From Pyropia haitanensis (taxonomy: Eukaryota > Rhodophyta > Bangiophyceae > Bangiales > Bangiaceae): a stretch of DNA of 64,000 bases. The notes under the pieces are model-generated. The model did no database searches and had not been told where the DNA came from. It was given only the letters and a program-made list of their open reading frames with translations. Shown here in pieces: positions 53,417-64,000 of this stretch. How positions within the stretch are numbered: position 1 is the first letter of the stretch; each line of letters starts with the position of its first letter. The DNA lies in NCBI GenBank assembly GCA_008729055.1, contig SDUX01000005.1, positions 2,318,988 through 2,382,987 of the forward strand, written 5' to 3'. Position numbers and translations under genes: made by a program.

Positions 53417-56400
53417 CTAAAACCGAGGAGCTGGCTGCGCTGTCGAGGTTTGTAACAAAAAGCGCCCCTCACCGCAGGCAGCGACACGGCGGCGGCGGCG
53501 GCGTCCATGGGTGGCGCGGCCACCTGCAGGGGCGACGGCCGCAGCGGCTGACGACGTCGCCGGTGGGGACAGGGCTCGTCCGGCGCCCGACGGCCGCCTC
53601 GCCGTCGACGGTGAGTCGGCGAGGGCCCTCTCGGTGGTCGGCAGGGCCGCGGCGACGGCCACCTTCCCCTCCACGCCCCCCGCTCCCCACCCGGAGCACC
53701 AGCGGCTGCTGCACAGAAGCTTGAAGCGGCCCGGGAACTTGGCCACGCCGCCGAGGCGCGGGCTACCGCGGCAGCATGCGCGCGCTGGCGCGCGCTTACG
53801 AGACGCTCACGCGCGAGGCGGGGGGTTGAGTGGCGGCCGTGGCCTGCGCCGTCACGCCACGGCCGCGCAGGACGGTGCCGTCGGGTGGAGCTGCAGTGGG
53901 GGTGGCCCGAATGCGGGGAGGTGACGCCGGAAGGCGTGACGCTACACGGGGGGGATTGGCGGCGCCGGCGGTGGGTGTGTCTGTGGAGGCAGGTGCACCG
54001 CCCAGGGGAGAGCGGCCGCAGGGCTTGGTGGGGGTTGGCGGCGGCAAAGGAGTTGTTAAGTGGGGAACGTCGCACCGACTGCGCCTATGCGGTTTGTTTT
54101 TTCGGGGGCGGGCCGGGGGTAGGTACTGCAATATCTGCGCCTGAGGCGCCGCACCACTGCATCACAGGGGGAGGACACTATGTCCTCATGACGTGGGGGG
54201 TGCATACGACACGACACAACAGCCGTCCATTTATCGTGAGGACGGGCAGGGCGTTCAGTTCCCCTCTTCTGCCGCCGGCGCACCGCTGACGCGGGGGCTG
54301 CTGCCCCCCCCCCGTTGCGGTCACGATTGGCGCTGGCGGCAGCAGGGCGCATTCCGCCGCCGAGGGCAGCGGCTGCCACCGCCGCGGCGCCGTCGGCGCC
54401 GGCGGTCGCAGTACGGACACGTGGCAGGGCAGGCGGGCGGCCGGGGGGGACTTGGCCCCGCCCGCCCGTCGTAACTCCCGCTCCCCGCGGCTCGCCGTGC
54501 CCGCCTCGCCCCCCTCCCCTCGCCGTCTGGCCGCCGCACGCACCGCGCGGAAGCCACAAACTCCGCGTCGCGGCTGTCGCCAAAGGCGGGCGCCACAGGA
54601 GAGTCCATAGCCCCCACGCTGCCAACCGCAGCCGGTTGGCCGCCGGCCGCGGCCAGCGCTGTGGCCGCCGCCACGTCGCAGGCTCGCTCTTCTACAAAAA
54701 ACATCCGCACGCGTTCTCCCTCCCCTTTCACGTCTTCCGGCTGGTCACCCGCCAGCCCCCCCGCCCCTTCACCTACATCACAGCCCTTATCCTGCTGGAC
54801 TGCCTGCAGGCCGCCCATCCGGGTACGCTTGGTCTGCCGCCTCGCCGCCGGCAGTCGCCGCCGGCGCGACGCGGCCGCAGAGGGCCGCTGCCCTCCCCCC
54901 GTTGCAGTCGCATCTGGCGGCGGCGGCAGCAAGGCGCGCCCCGCCGCCCCCCGCGTCACACTCAAATACACCAGAGAGTACCGAAAAGAGGCACCCGCTA
55001 GGACATGCACCGTAACTCCATATCACACAAACCACACCACAACAACACTGGCGGTCGTGGGGGTGCGGACGGCGTTGGATCGCTTCCCTCCGCCAAGCTC
55101 CCAACGCCGTCGCCGCCGCCGCACTATCCCCACCCCCTCCGGCGGCGGGGGAGGAGGGCAGCGGCGCTACCGCCGCCGGCCCGACGCTCCCACCGTGGAA
55201 CAAACGCTGACCGTCACGTCAATCGGCGACACGTGTCGCGGCCGCTGGCACGCCCACCACCGCGAATTTGGTGGACAGTCCGGCCGCCCGGATGCCTCGT
55301 CAGGCGCCCGCCAGCGACACGGCGAACGCAACAAGCGCGTCCCCCCCCCGCCCTCAGGCTGCGCGAGTGGGTCCCGCGACGGCACTCTCCACGGGCAGCG
55401 TCCCCCCCACCCGGGGCAGGGCCAGCGCCATCCCTTCCTTTGCCGGCGCAGCCGCCACCGCATAGCTCCGAGGCAACGCGGTGGCGTTGGCGCACCGTCC
55501 GCGCCCCCGCCACGACGCGCACGTCCGGAAAGTTGGTCAACAACACCCGCACCGTCAGGGCCGTAGCGCCGTGCCGCCACACGCGCGCCGGCCCCTCTGG
55601 CATCCGCCGCAGCGCCGAGTCCACCGTACCCCCCTCTGCCAACGCCACAGCGCCGCGTCCACCGTACCCCCCTCTGCCACCGCAGCCCCCGCCGGGAGCA
55701 CGCCCGCGCCGACACCCAGTCGCACGCCCATCCCGTACGCCGCCGTCCCGGCCGCCCCGTACACCCCCACGGCGAGCACCCCGACCAGCCGGTCAGAGAG
55801 GCACTCCCACAGCTGGTGAGCGGCCCAGCCGGGCGCGGCAGCGCCGCCGAAGGGGCCCGCCCCTACGCGGTCGAGCCGGTGGGCAGCGGCGAGGCCGCCG
55901 ACGGCCCCACCAACGGCGACACGCACGGCAGAGAGGAGGGCGGGGGGCCACGTTACCAGCGCGGGTGTTTCAGGTGGCGGCCGCCACTGCGACGGGCGCC
56001 GTCCACAACAGCGGGTAGGCGGTGCGGCGCGCCGCCGCGAGTGGCCGAGCCTCGCTATTGTCGCCACAGCTGCCGCCCGGCGCCGCAGCAACGACCGCCC
56101 CCGTGTACAACTTCGGCCCCAGCCGCCCCACCCCGTCGGCGGCCACGTCCCGCCCCGACAAGACGGCCATGACGCGGCCGTACCGGCCGCGGGGACCTCA
56201 GCCGACAGCGTTCGCGAGCGGCTCCCCATCGGGCACCGCCGGGCACGCCGCCGCCGCGGCGGCGGCGACCGCGCCAGCACATTTGGCGTGCAGCAGGGCG
56301 TCGCCCCACGTGGCGAGGCGGCCGTCGCCCGCGGGGGAGAGCGCCACGTTTCACCCCGCCGCCGTGGCCTTCACGGCGGCCGGTACGCCGACGGCGCGTT

Positions 56401-57800
56401 CTAGGGTTTGCCCGCGGCGGCGGCGGTGACGGCGGCTTCGTTGCGGGCGCGGGAGACGGCGATGGCCGCAACGGCGGCCGACGCGTCGGCCGCTGCCGCG
56501 ACTTGCCGCGCCGCGGTGACGGCAAGACAGGGAACATCAGGGGGGGGAGCGCGAGCAGCGGGGACGGCGGCCGCCGCCATCGCCGCCGCTGCCGTTGCCG
56601 TCGCGGCACCGACGATGGTAATCAGCGCCATTGCCAGACGACGGCAGCAGCCGGCCATGATGGTCGCGCGTCGAGAGAGGGTAGGCCGCAGCGGCGGCGG
56701 GGGAGGGCTGCGGTGGGCGGGGGACGTCGGCCAAAGAAAGCCGGGGAACGAGAGGAGCAGGTGGCGGCGCCACGGGGGGAAGGAAATGGGTCTCGGAGGG
56801 GTGCCGGACCCCGCTCTGCCAGCCCGCCAGCCGTCCGCCCGTCGGCGACCCGGCCGTCGGGTGGCCGTCCCCTGCAGCGTCGTCCAAAAAGCGCTCAATG
56901 GGCGACGGGGCAGCGCCCGCGGCGGCCGCAGGCGCTCCCCCAGCGGGGCACTGCCCCGCGCCTGGGGTGGCCGCCGTAGCCGCGGCGCGTCGCCGCGCGG
57001 CGGCAAGGCCTGCTTCGCAACGGAAGGCGCGGCAGACAGGGGCTGTTCCCCACGCAGCGGCGCTGGCAGTCCCCCACACCCCCCCCGAGAGCACCACCAC
57101 GCACCGTATGGGTTGGGCGGGGCAGGGCGGCGTCTGGCAGGGCATGCGGGGCCTGCACGACCCGGAACGTCGCAGTGTCGGGCGGCGGGGCGGTGACGGG
57201 GTGGGGAGGCCCGGCAGAGGGCAGCGTGTCACCACTGCCGGCAAGCACCGTCGGCCACGCCGTGCCGCCACCACCAGCTCCCTTAATGTCGGCGTGAGGG
57301 GTGGCGGCGGCCGCTCTGGTGGTACTGAAAGAAGAGATGTGGGAGGACTACCACCGCCCGTGCAGGGCCACCCCCTCGCGGCCAGCGCCATCATTTCTCC
57401 GGACGCTGTCATCCTTCCCCTGCTGCGGCCGGCGCGCGGCCGGCTGCGACCGCCGCCTCACCACCACCTGCCATTTCAGCCGAAAACGCCGCGCCGCCAT
57501 CAACAGTTCTCGCGGCGTCGGCATTGTGAGGGGCGGAGGCAATAGTGGTAGTCATGGGGGGAGCGAGGGGGAGATATCTCCCATCGCATGGTGCAGCAGC
57601 ACCCCCAGGCTGCCAACGCCGCTGCGCTCCGTGGGCCCCACCCCTCCCTCCCCTCCCAGAATGGTCGTTGCCATTGCCGCCACCGGAGCACCTCCGCATG
57701 AAGCAGCTGCCGCCGCTAACCCCTAAAAGCACCGTTCCCGCCGCCACCCCCCCCGCTCTCTGCAGGAGCTGACACTGCTGTCCTCTCCCCCCGCCCAAGC
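53417..57800. other. GC-rich region with alanine-rich coding-like patches on the minus strand
   Basis: Several minus-strand patches have protein-like composition but sit in shifting frames: CDVAAATALAAAGGQPAAVG (about 54640-54690), LTVRVLLTNFPDVRVVAGAR (about 55500-55560), DRLVGVLAVGVYGAAGTAAY (about 55720-55790, membrane-like), GVGRLGPKLYTGAVVAAAPG (about 56080-56140) and ALSPAGDGRLATWGDALLHA (about 56290-56340). The 54410-55110 part resembles 44930-45290, and a CCCCCCGTTGC-centred segment occurs at both 54305 and 54894. This suggests a repeated, decayed or badly resolved gene family; no known fold is identified. Confidence 0.3.
56401..56658 (-). CDS. Possible start of a secreted alanine-rich protein
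   Basis: The ATG at 56658 begins MAGCCRRLAMALITIVGAAT followed by an alanine-rich hydrophobic stretch and AARA, which has the form of a signal peptide. The mature part reads PDVPCLAVTAARQVAAAADA and stops at 56401. Downstream minus-strand patches in other frames (LERAVGVPAAVKATAAG and ALSPAGDGRLATWGDALLHA) could be its continuation after a frame change. Function unknown. Confidence 0.3.
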   Translation of the reverse strand: MAGCCRRLAMALITIVGAATATAAAAMAAAAVPAARAPPPDVPCLAVTAARQVAAAADASAAVAAIAVSRARNEAAVTAAAAGKP

Positions 57801-58028
57801 GTTATTCAAGCTGTTACAGAAAGACGCAGGGTGGACCGAGCTGCCCCTGCGGACGACCGACCTGACGCCGACCACCTGAAAAACTCAGCCCACGGGTATT
57901 GGGTATTATATGAGTTTATTTGAAAGATTTTTTTTCTTGTACGTGCGAATTGACACCTTGCGCAAACGACTTCACCGTGATACAGCCTCGGCCTCTCAAA
58001 AAGGGCCCTCAGAGAAAGCCAAACAGAG

Positions 58029-59296
58029 CTAAAGCTGTTTGTACACCTTGGACCAGTGCGCCACACAGGCCGCCGTGCGCGCCTTGAAGAGAGGGCGCGA
58101 GACTTGGTCGCCCGCGACGCCTCGACGCCGAGACGGGTTGCTCTGCTGCAAGACTCCGCGCAGGGTGGAGAACGTCGCACCGCGGAAAGGCCTCGACGCT
58201 GCCCGTCCGGTCGGCAGCGCGGCGCCCGAGCGCGGGTCAATCTTAAGAAACGCGCTCTCGAGCACCCTCCGCTGGGCATCCGAAAAGACGAACAGCCTCT
58301 TCGTCGACGAGGTTGTGGGTGGGTTGAGGGTGGCCTGTGGGTGGCCAGCCAACTCCGCCTCCACCCAGTTGAGCATCCGCGCGTACTCGTGGTGGCTCCT
58401 TTTCAGGTTCACCAGCTTCCGCCCCAGAGCAGAGCCACGCGGGGTCACCGCCAATGAGGCGTTGACAGCCGCAAGCCCTGAGAACAGCCCCCGGCAGCCA
58501 GGCTTTGCGTGGCTGTAGCCCACAATGTCCTGAAGCACGTTGAGCAGAGGGCCGCTCAACGGCGGCTCGATGGCCACGGAGGGCACGGCCTGGGGGTACT
58601 GGGGAGGTGCAGGGGGGAGGGTGTTCATAGGGACTGGCTGGCCAGCGGTGGGAGGATGGGCAGCAGAAGTGGGGGGGGGGGGGGGGGCTGGGAATAGCTC
58701 ACGAGCAGTCACTGGGGATGGGGGGGGGGTGGAACAGAAAGTGAAGGAGGGGAGCGCGAAAAGTGCCAGCGCGCCTCCTCCAAGTCAATTCTCTTCCTCG
58801 CCAGAGACACGGAGTCCCGATGCTTCTCAATCTCGAACTCCAACCGCGCTCTCTCAATGTCAAAAGGGGCGGTGGCCGTAGCGACAGGAACCGCGGCCGA
58901 GCCGCCAGGTGGTGACATCGTCGAGGCTGACACGGCCGGCCCGGTGGCCGGCGACGGAGATGTCAAGGCCGACCCAGCCACGGCCGACGTCTGCTGCTCG
59001 TTGATGAAACCCCGACGAAAAGTAGCCATGGTGGCCCGCACACAGGCCGGCAGCCCACGGTCCACGCCGGTAGATGTCAGCGACATTTTCAACATCCGCT
59101 TAAGGTGGTAGTCGCCGCCGGCCTCAATCTCGGCGTTGTAGACCCCGACAAGCCGCGTCAGGTTCCCGATAGTTGGGTGAAGAGGCAGCTTCAACCGTCG
59201 AGCCACACACAAGGCGCTCAGCCCGCGAACGTCCAGTTCTTGAGGAAGCACAATCGGGTCCGGGGATGACAGGATGCCTGTTGTCGGGTTGTTCAT
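58029..59296 (-). pseudogene. Orphan protein B, paralogue of the 33.4-kb protein, frameshifted
   Basis: From ATG 59296 (MNNPTTGILSSPDPIVLPQE) the frame encodes the SAP-like segment LDVRGLSALCVARRLKLPLH ending in VGVYNAEIE, a variable linker, and a charged helix (FDIERARLEFEIEKHRDSVS). The frame then changes at a run of ten Gs (58720-58729) and continues with a proline-rich linker and the C-terminal domain: PLLNVLQDIVGYSHAKPG, GLFSGLAAV, YARMLNWVEAELAG, LFVFSDAQRRVLESAF, STLRGVLQQSN, SRPLFKARTAA. These align in order with PLMDQLEWMVQMAHVSAEKP, GLFGSY, YVRQLYWLNAIVPR, MSVFKLEPSERVKVLDA, NMLRDMLCTMA and TPVFAARLEEA in protein A. The frame change could be a real lesion or a homopolymer reading error. 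Function unknown. Confidence 0.65.
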
Positions 59297-61900
59297 GGTG
59301 TCAGCCGGGGCAGGGAGCAGGGTAAGGCACCGGAGGGGGGCGGTGGGGGGGGGGGGGGGGGGGGGGTAGGGGAGGCAGCAGGTGCGCGCCACTTGGCCAG
59401 AAGAGGGAGATGGATGGAGGGGGTCTGTCGGCGGTGGGGAAGGACGCAGGACGGGGACGAGGGTCGGTTTGGACCCGTGGCGCGAGCAAAGGAAGCGCCA
59501 ATTTTTTCCTCCCACGTGAGTATGACGGGGCACTCCAATTGCTGGTCCGGCCGTACGCAGTTTGGCGCGAGAAAAAAGGCGGGCGATGACAAGGTTTCAA
59601 AATGGTGAAAGGTGCGAACAGTTTTGAAGACCTCATGAAGAACTATGTCAGACTTATGACCTCGACCGATCACTACTCCAATTGTATTCTGTGGGTTCCC
59701 AGGGTCCAGGCGAACCGGGCTACTTCTAGTTCCCAGGTGCCAACAGGCCTTCAGAGGGGTGGACAGCCTCTTTTGGGTCGTCAAACGTGGGTTGGAGGCT
59801 GAACGTGGCCGATGCGAGACCTCATCTCACGTTACCGACCCACATTTGACATGCCGAAGCTCTCTAGTATCCAATCTCCAGTTATTGTTCGATCACAAAT
59901 GCACGATATCGGACTTTTTACATAGCATTAATACTGGAAGAAGCATGAGAGTATAAACCCTAACCCTTGTCAGAGCACGATTCTTGCTTGGGCTCAGTCC
60001 TGTCGCCCGGAACCAGAATCTCCATCGCGTAGTTGGTCGGCTGGTGTCCAATGAAGAGGCTCGATCGTTGTGCTCGCTCCGAAAGCTCTGCATTCAACCC
60101 GCATCATTGGATCTCCCAGCCGGCCTGCGCAGTGGGGCCCCGACCGTGTAACTTAGAATCGTGCGAATTGGGTATTTCGGGCCCGCAACGCAACTGCACG
60201 GTGGCCTCCGCAGGCTGCAGCAGCACTTTTATTCCCGCAAGAAGCATGGTCCAAGGCGTCCTGGGCGCACAATCCGCGGGCGAGCTCGCCTTTGACGATG
60301 ATCAGGACGACCATCAACAGACGAAGATGAAGAACAAAAAAAACGGTCGGCCTCCAACTTGGCGGACACATACGAACTTTTTTCTGTTCTACGCGGTACT
60401 CAAAAAGTGCGTTCAAGTGAGCAAGGGGACGGCAACTTCTCTGCACTCTTTGCAGCACGACCGCAGGCATCTTGTCTCTGCTCGCACTCCCGGTGCAAGT
60501 CTCGAGGCCCCCCTCGCAAGCACTTGCAGCGAGAATCGACGTTTCAGCCAATGAAACGCCATCTTGTCTGAAAGGTGCGTCAGACTCTCTGCTGTTGTTG
60601 ACCTCCGAGTCTTGCGGGAGCAACATTTGGAAGGCATTTCGTGGGCAAGACTAGTGCAAGCAGCAGCCACTCTTGCAATCATTGTGCAACTTTTGCAAGG
60701 TTGCGCAAGTGCTTTTAGCCCGTTGTGGGACGTTATAAACAGCGTTTGCAGCCGATTCGCATGATTTTGCGGTACGCAGTGGAGGCCTTACTGCGCTGCC
60801 GTTATGTGCAATGGGAAATTTCATGCTGGGTACGCGTGTTCCCGGACCTCTGCCCCATAAACGTCGCTTCTTCTCGTACCACAAAAGTCACCGACACGTA
60901 GTCGAAATCTATGCATGAAGCGCCAGACACAAAACAACACGATACAAGTGGCTTGAACATGCGATGCGCGGGGGTCAAACCTTCTCGCATCCCCGGATTA
61001 CCCCAGAACTGCAAGAATATCGTCGTGCTGGGTTGGTTTACCACCCGGTACTTCTGGGCGGCGGCGTGGGTGTGGGGGGGAGCACGGGTTGCACTTTGCG
61101 CAACCGTCATAAACGCTATTTCATCCGTTTAAGAAGTTTCACCACGTGTGCGCGCGAAACCTCACCGGCTGCGGCCAAATCGGCGGTCGGCCGCCCTAGG
61201 CATCGCCAGGAAGGGGTCGTTTCGTGTCCTGGACAGGCTCGGCACGACGTTCGGCATGGACGGGGCACTGGACAGCCTCGAAGAGACGGCTAATGCACGC
61301 ACTTTATGTTGGGTTCCTCTTTTTGGAGCTGGGCGAGGCACGTACAGCAACATGACGGTCGTCTTTTATTCATACCGGGCCAGCGAGGGCATCGTGCGCC
61401 CGCAAAGTCCTGGCATTTTTGAGCATTTTTGCTTGGTCAAAGGCCGGCGGGTGCACTTGGCGCTCGCCCAGCCCCGGCTTTTTTTTTTTAAAAAAAATTG
61501 CGCCTGAACCGGTAAGGGTGAAGGGTGCACGCGGCAACAAAGCCGGGGGGGACCTCCCCGCCCTGTGGTATATAATCGATCTCAACCGGGACCAGAAATA
61601 CCCTTCGGGGAAAGGAGGAGGTCAATGGGAAGAGGGAACTACGAGTTGGGCGTTACCTGTTGCCTCACGTGCCTGGCGGCAGGGTCGCCAGAGATGCACG
61701 GTAGTGCACACGGGGAAGAGGGTCGCAAACACGCAATTGTTTTTCCCGGGCACGCGGGCCACGGGCGCCCTGCTGTCCCATCTAAAAGCAAGAGGAGGGC
61801 ATCCCGGCCTTTGGCCCGGTAGCCCCCCTATCGAACCCCTCGGGAGATATTGGGGGGGAGACCGAGTCTAGCCTCGTCGATCTCCCCCAAAATTTCCCCT
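59297..61900. other. No recognised gene; lower-GC intergenic sequence
   Basis: The stretch 59580-60020 is near-balanced in GC and contains AAACCCTAACCC at about 59957, two telomere-like units. From 60030 to 61860 there are only short frames without motifs, A/T runs (for example 61481-61497) and a TATATAAT at 61569. It looks like old intergenic or transposon-derived sequence. Confidence 0.5.
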
Positions 61901-62369
61901 ACAGCTATTTCTAATAATTTCCCTCCAGGATATCCCTCACAACCACAAAAGAAGCATTCCCTCATGATTCGATCACGGGACGGGCGCGAGACCGCATCCG
62001 ACCTTCCGCCTTGGACCCGTTTCATCCTGCGACCGGCAGCCCGGGCCCGCCACCCTCCCGTACGGGCGTGTCCTGCGCCCGTCCGCCGCTGGGCAGCCGG
62101 GACCGTCCGGGGGGTCGCCGGATGCTACACGCCCCAGCGCACAAGCGCTGTTATTTCAGGGTGGCGGGGGGGAGCGTGGTGCAACGAAGCGCGTCAGCAA
62201 AGGCTAATAAAACAGGAGAAGCACACCGAACAATGAGAAAAATAGGGCGGCAAGCAGCGAAGAGCGGGCAGCGAGGGGAGGCGAACAAAACACGACTAAG
62301 AAAACCGCGGTCCATACGAAGGGGGGGGCCATGGCGAGGAGAAACAGGGGCGGGGGACAGTGCAGGCGG

Positions 62370-62520
62370 AGGCAAGGCAGAGCGAGGGGACGAGCAGGCA
62401 GAGGGGAGGCAAGCCGACGGGAGCAGCAGGCAGAGAGGAGGCAATGCAAGGGGAGCAGTACGCAGAGGGGAGGCAGAGCCCGGGAAGGAGCAGAAAGAGA
62501 GGAGGCAGAGCGAGTACACG
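62370..62520. repeat. Purine-rich minisatellite, about 32-bp unit
   Basis: Four to five degenerate copies of a unit of the form GGCAAGC..GGGAGCAG.AGGCAGAGAGGA follow one another on the plus strand. The Leu/Cys-rich minus-strand frames over it are a product of the repeat. Confidence 0.7.
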
Positions 62521-63524
62521 AATGAAAAAACCCATGAGGGACCACGACAAACAAACAAGGCACACACATGAGCACAACAAAAATGCATTCAGCGTGGTCA
62601 GAAGATGATGGATGCACGCAAAGGGCAAACACCGCACGCACCCGCTGCGAACACGCCAGAAAACGGGAGAGAAACTTGCGTAGACACAGGTGAACGGTCC
62701 ACGCCACGCGGCCTCACTAGTTCGGACGACCACCGCGGACAACGCTGGCACGGCCGCCCCCCACACCCTGGCGCCGATAACGGCAGCCAGACGCGTCGGC
62801 TACTCTCGACGAGAGTGGCTGCGTGGTGGTGCTGGGCCCCATCCGGCCACCAGTGTACGTTCACAGCCGTCTAGTGGCAAGGGGGGGACCCAGCAGGGGG
62901 ACGACGTGGGGCTGAGCCCACGACGGCAGCCACAACCGTTCGGCCGCGTCAAAGCGGCAGACGCCGCACAGCACGCCGTAGCTCCCGACACCGCAACCAC
63001 CACCGCAGCCCCACACCGCAACAAACCGCCGCAGCGGCGTGCCACCTTGCCCCCCCACCCACCCGCCGAAGCGGGCAACGCCGCCGGTCTTTCGACCATC
63101 GGCGGCGTCGAATGGTGCCGGCGGTGCAAGCCCGCCGGCGTGGAGGGAGGGGGTGCGCCGCCATGAGCGGTAGCAGCGGGTGGCGGCGACGGCGACAGCG
63201 GCAGCGACAGCAGCGACGGCAGACGCGGTGAAGGTATGCTGCGCCGTGGTGCGCCCACAAAGGGAACGCCGGCCGCCAAGATGGTGACGAGCGGCGGGCG
63301 GGCGAGCGGTGGGCGCATGTCGAACCAGAACACAGGGGGGGGCCCCCGAAAAGGGCGTATGATGGCGAGGGGAGGTCCGAGACACCGCTGCGCAAGCCAC
63401 CGCGTGAACTGCGCGAGACACCGCGTGAATTGAAAGTAGGTTGAAAGCGAGGGGGGCCCGGCGCATGCATTATTGGCGCAAATGAACGCACCCACACGCA
63501 CGGTATTGCTGTCTTCTCAACTGA
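62521..63524. other. GC-rich spacer, no gene recognised
   Basis: Frames on both strands (62690-63166 plus; 62800-63501 minus) are shadows of each other with no motifs. Confidence 0.45.
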
Positions 63525-63657
63525 GTCCGATCTGGTCGAAGTCAAGGGCCGGGTCCAGAGCTGGTCAACTGCGTCTCAGCCATACATGCAGCCGGATGAA
63601 GCCGATCGACCAATAGCAAGTTGACCAGATCCAGTCTTGACTTTGATCACATCGGAC
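63525..63657. repeat. Fold-back element (long imperfect inverted repeat)
   Basis: The arms at 63525-63570 and 63619-63657 are imperfect reverse complements: GTCCGAT.TG.TC.AAGTCAAG and CTGGTCAACT are shared. With about 48 bases between them the 133-bp segment would fold into a long hairpin, as in miniature fold-back transposons. Confidence 0.65.
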
Positions 63658-63792
63658 AAAGTTGGGAGGACTGCAATACCCGCTGCAACAATTAGAGGGT
63701 TTTTACAACCCGTCCGTGAGATCATTTGTGACAACGTGGCACCAAATTCATTACAAAAAGGGGGCTACTACCTGCAGAACGATCTCACAGAA

Positions 63793-63841
63793 ATCTCACG
63801 TGAGATGAGTCCGTGACAAGAACGGGATGAGTTGTCACGGA
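63793..63841. repeat. Two adjacent palindromes
   Basis: ATCTCACGTGAGAT (63793-63806) is a perfect palindrome. TCCGTGACAA (63810-63819) and TTGTCACGGA (63832-63841) are perfect inverted repeats with a 12-base loop. CCGTGAGATCATTTGTGACA near 63714 repeats parts of both. Confidence 0.65.
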
Positions 63842-64000
63842 CCCAGATTTTTCGTAAGATCTCTCGCGCTGCCCTAAGTTGCACACGTGTCACTCGAAAA
63901 GGCATTTGTTGTCCACTTACTCTGGGGGCTACGCCGCCCCGGACCAGCCTCTTTTGGCGATGTCCCGCGCTCTTCTGCGCCGGTCCACGCCTCCACCCTT

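Noticed and set aside
54661..55001. Plus-strand peptide SLFYKKHPHAFSLPFHVFRL
   Set aside because: Protein-like composition over about 50 codons only. The opposite strand carries the peptide conserved with the 45-kb segment, so this is probably a shadow.
62151..62707. Minus-strand Leu/Cys-rich frame resembling a membrane protein
   Set aside because: It is the complement of the purine-rich minisatellite; its hydrophobicity is produced by the repeat.

Overview
The window looks like nuclear DNA of a GC-rich eukaryotic alga. A bangiophyte red alga of the Porphyra/Pyropia type fits best, but this is inference from composition and element content, not from a marker gene. The evidence is extreme GC with long C/G homopolymers and GCC/GGC triplet tracts, a spliceosomal-type intron, eukaryotic retroelements and DNA transposons, and a eukaryotic initiator-tRNA primer site. 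Nothing suggests bacterial operons.

Layout. 1-6.4 kb holds host-type genes on the minus strand: a class IV aminotransferase-like domain cut by the window edge, directly downstream of an alpha/beta hydrolase, then a tRNase Z. All of these change reading frame at C/G homopolymers. 6.7-11.5 kb is a Ty1/copia element (minus) with one gag-pol frame and two nonsense codons. 11.8-13.9 kb is a pogo-like DNA transposon with 45-bp inverted repeats and an intact transposase. 14.6-15.9 kb is a PIF/Harbinger transposase with two nonsense codons. 16.1-23.5 kb is a complete, very young Ty3/gypsy chromovirus with near-identical LTRs, a 5-bp target duplication and an additional zinc-finger frame ahead of gag. 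25.3-29.2 kb holds a PIF1-type helicase (plus) and an intron-containing tyrosine recombinase (minus) meeting tail to tail. 31.3-32.6 kb holds a fragment resembling NMN adenylyltransferase and a Sel1-like repeat, both embedded in GGC-rich DNA. 33.4-38.1 kb has an orphan coiled-coil protein and a Myb/SANT-like protein. 38.9-41.8 kb holds decayed DDE and CACTA/Plavaka-like transposase genes; the second is interrupted by a 3'-truncated copia element (41.75-43.6 kb). 44.1-48.6 and 53.4-57.8 kb are extremely GC-rich, with related repeated segments and alanine-rich coding-like patches that keep shifting frame. Between them lies an intact Crypton-like tyrosine recombinase (49.3-51.0 kb). 58.0-59.3 kb encodes a second member of the orphan family seen at 33.4 kb. 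The last 4.7 kb has no recognisable gene but carries a minisatellite and fold-back sequences.

Taken together this is a transposon graveyard with one element that may still be active (the gypsy element), at least two intact DNA-element genes (pogo-like transposase, tyrosine recombinase), and a few host genes whose reading frames can only be followed by crossing homopolymer runs. The most novel-looking items are the two-member orphan family, the helicase/recombinase pair, the apparent hydrolase-aminotransferase fusion and the zinc-finger frame in the gypsy element.
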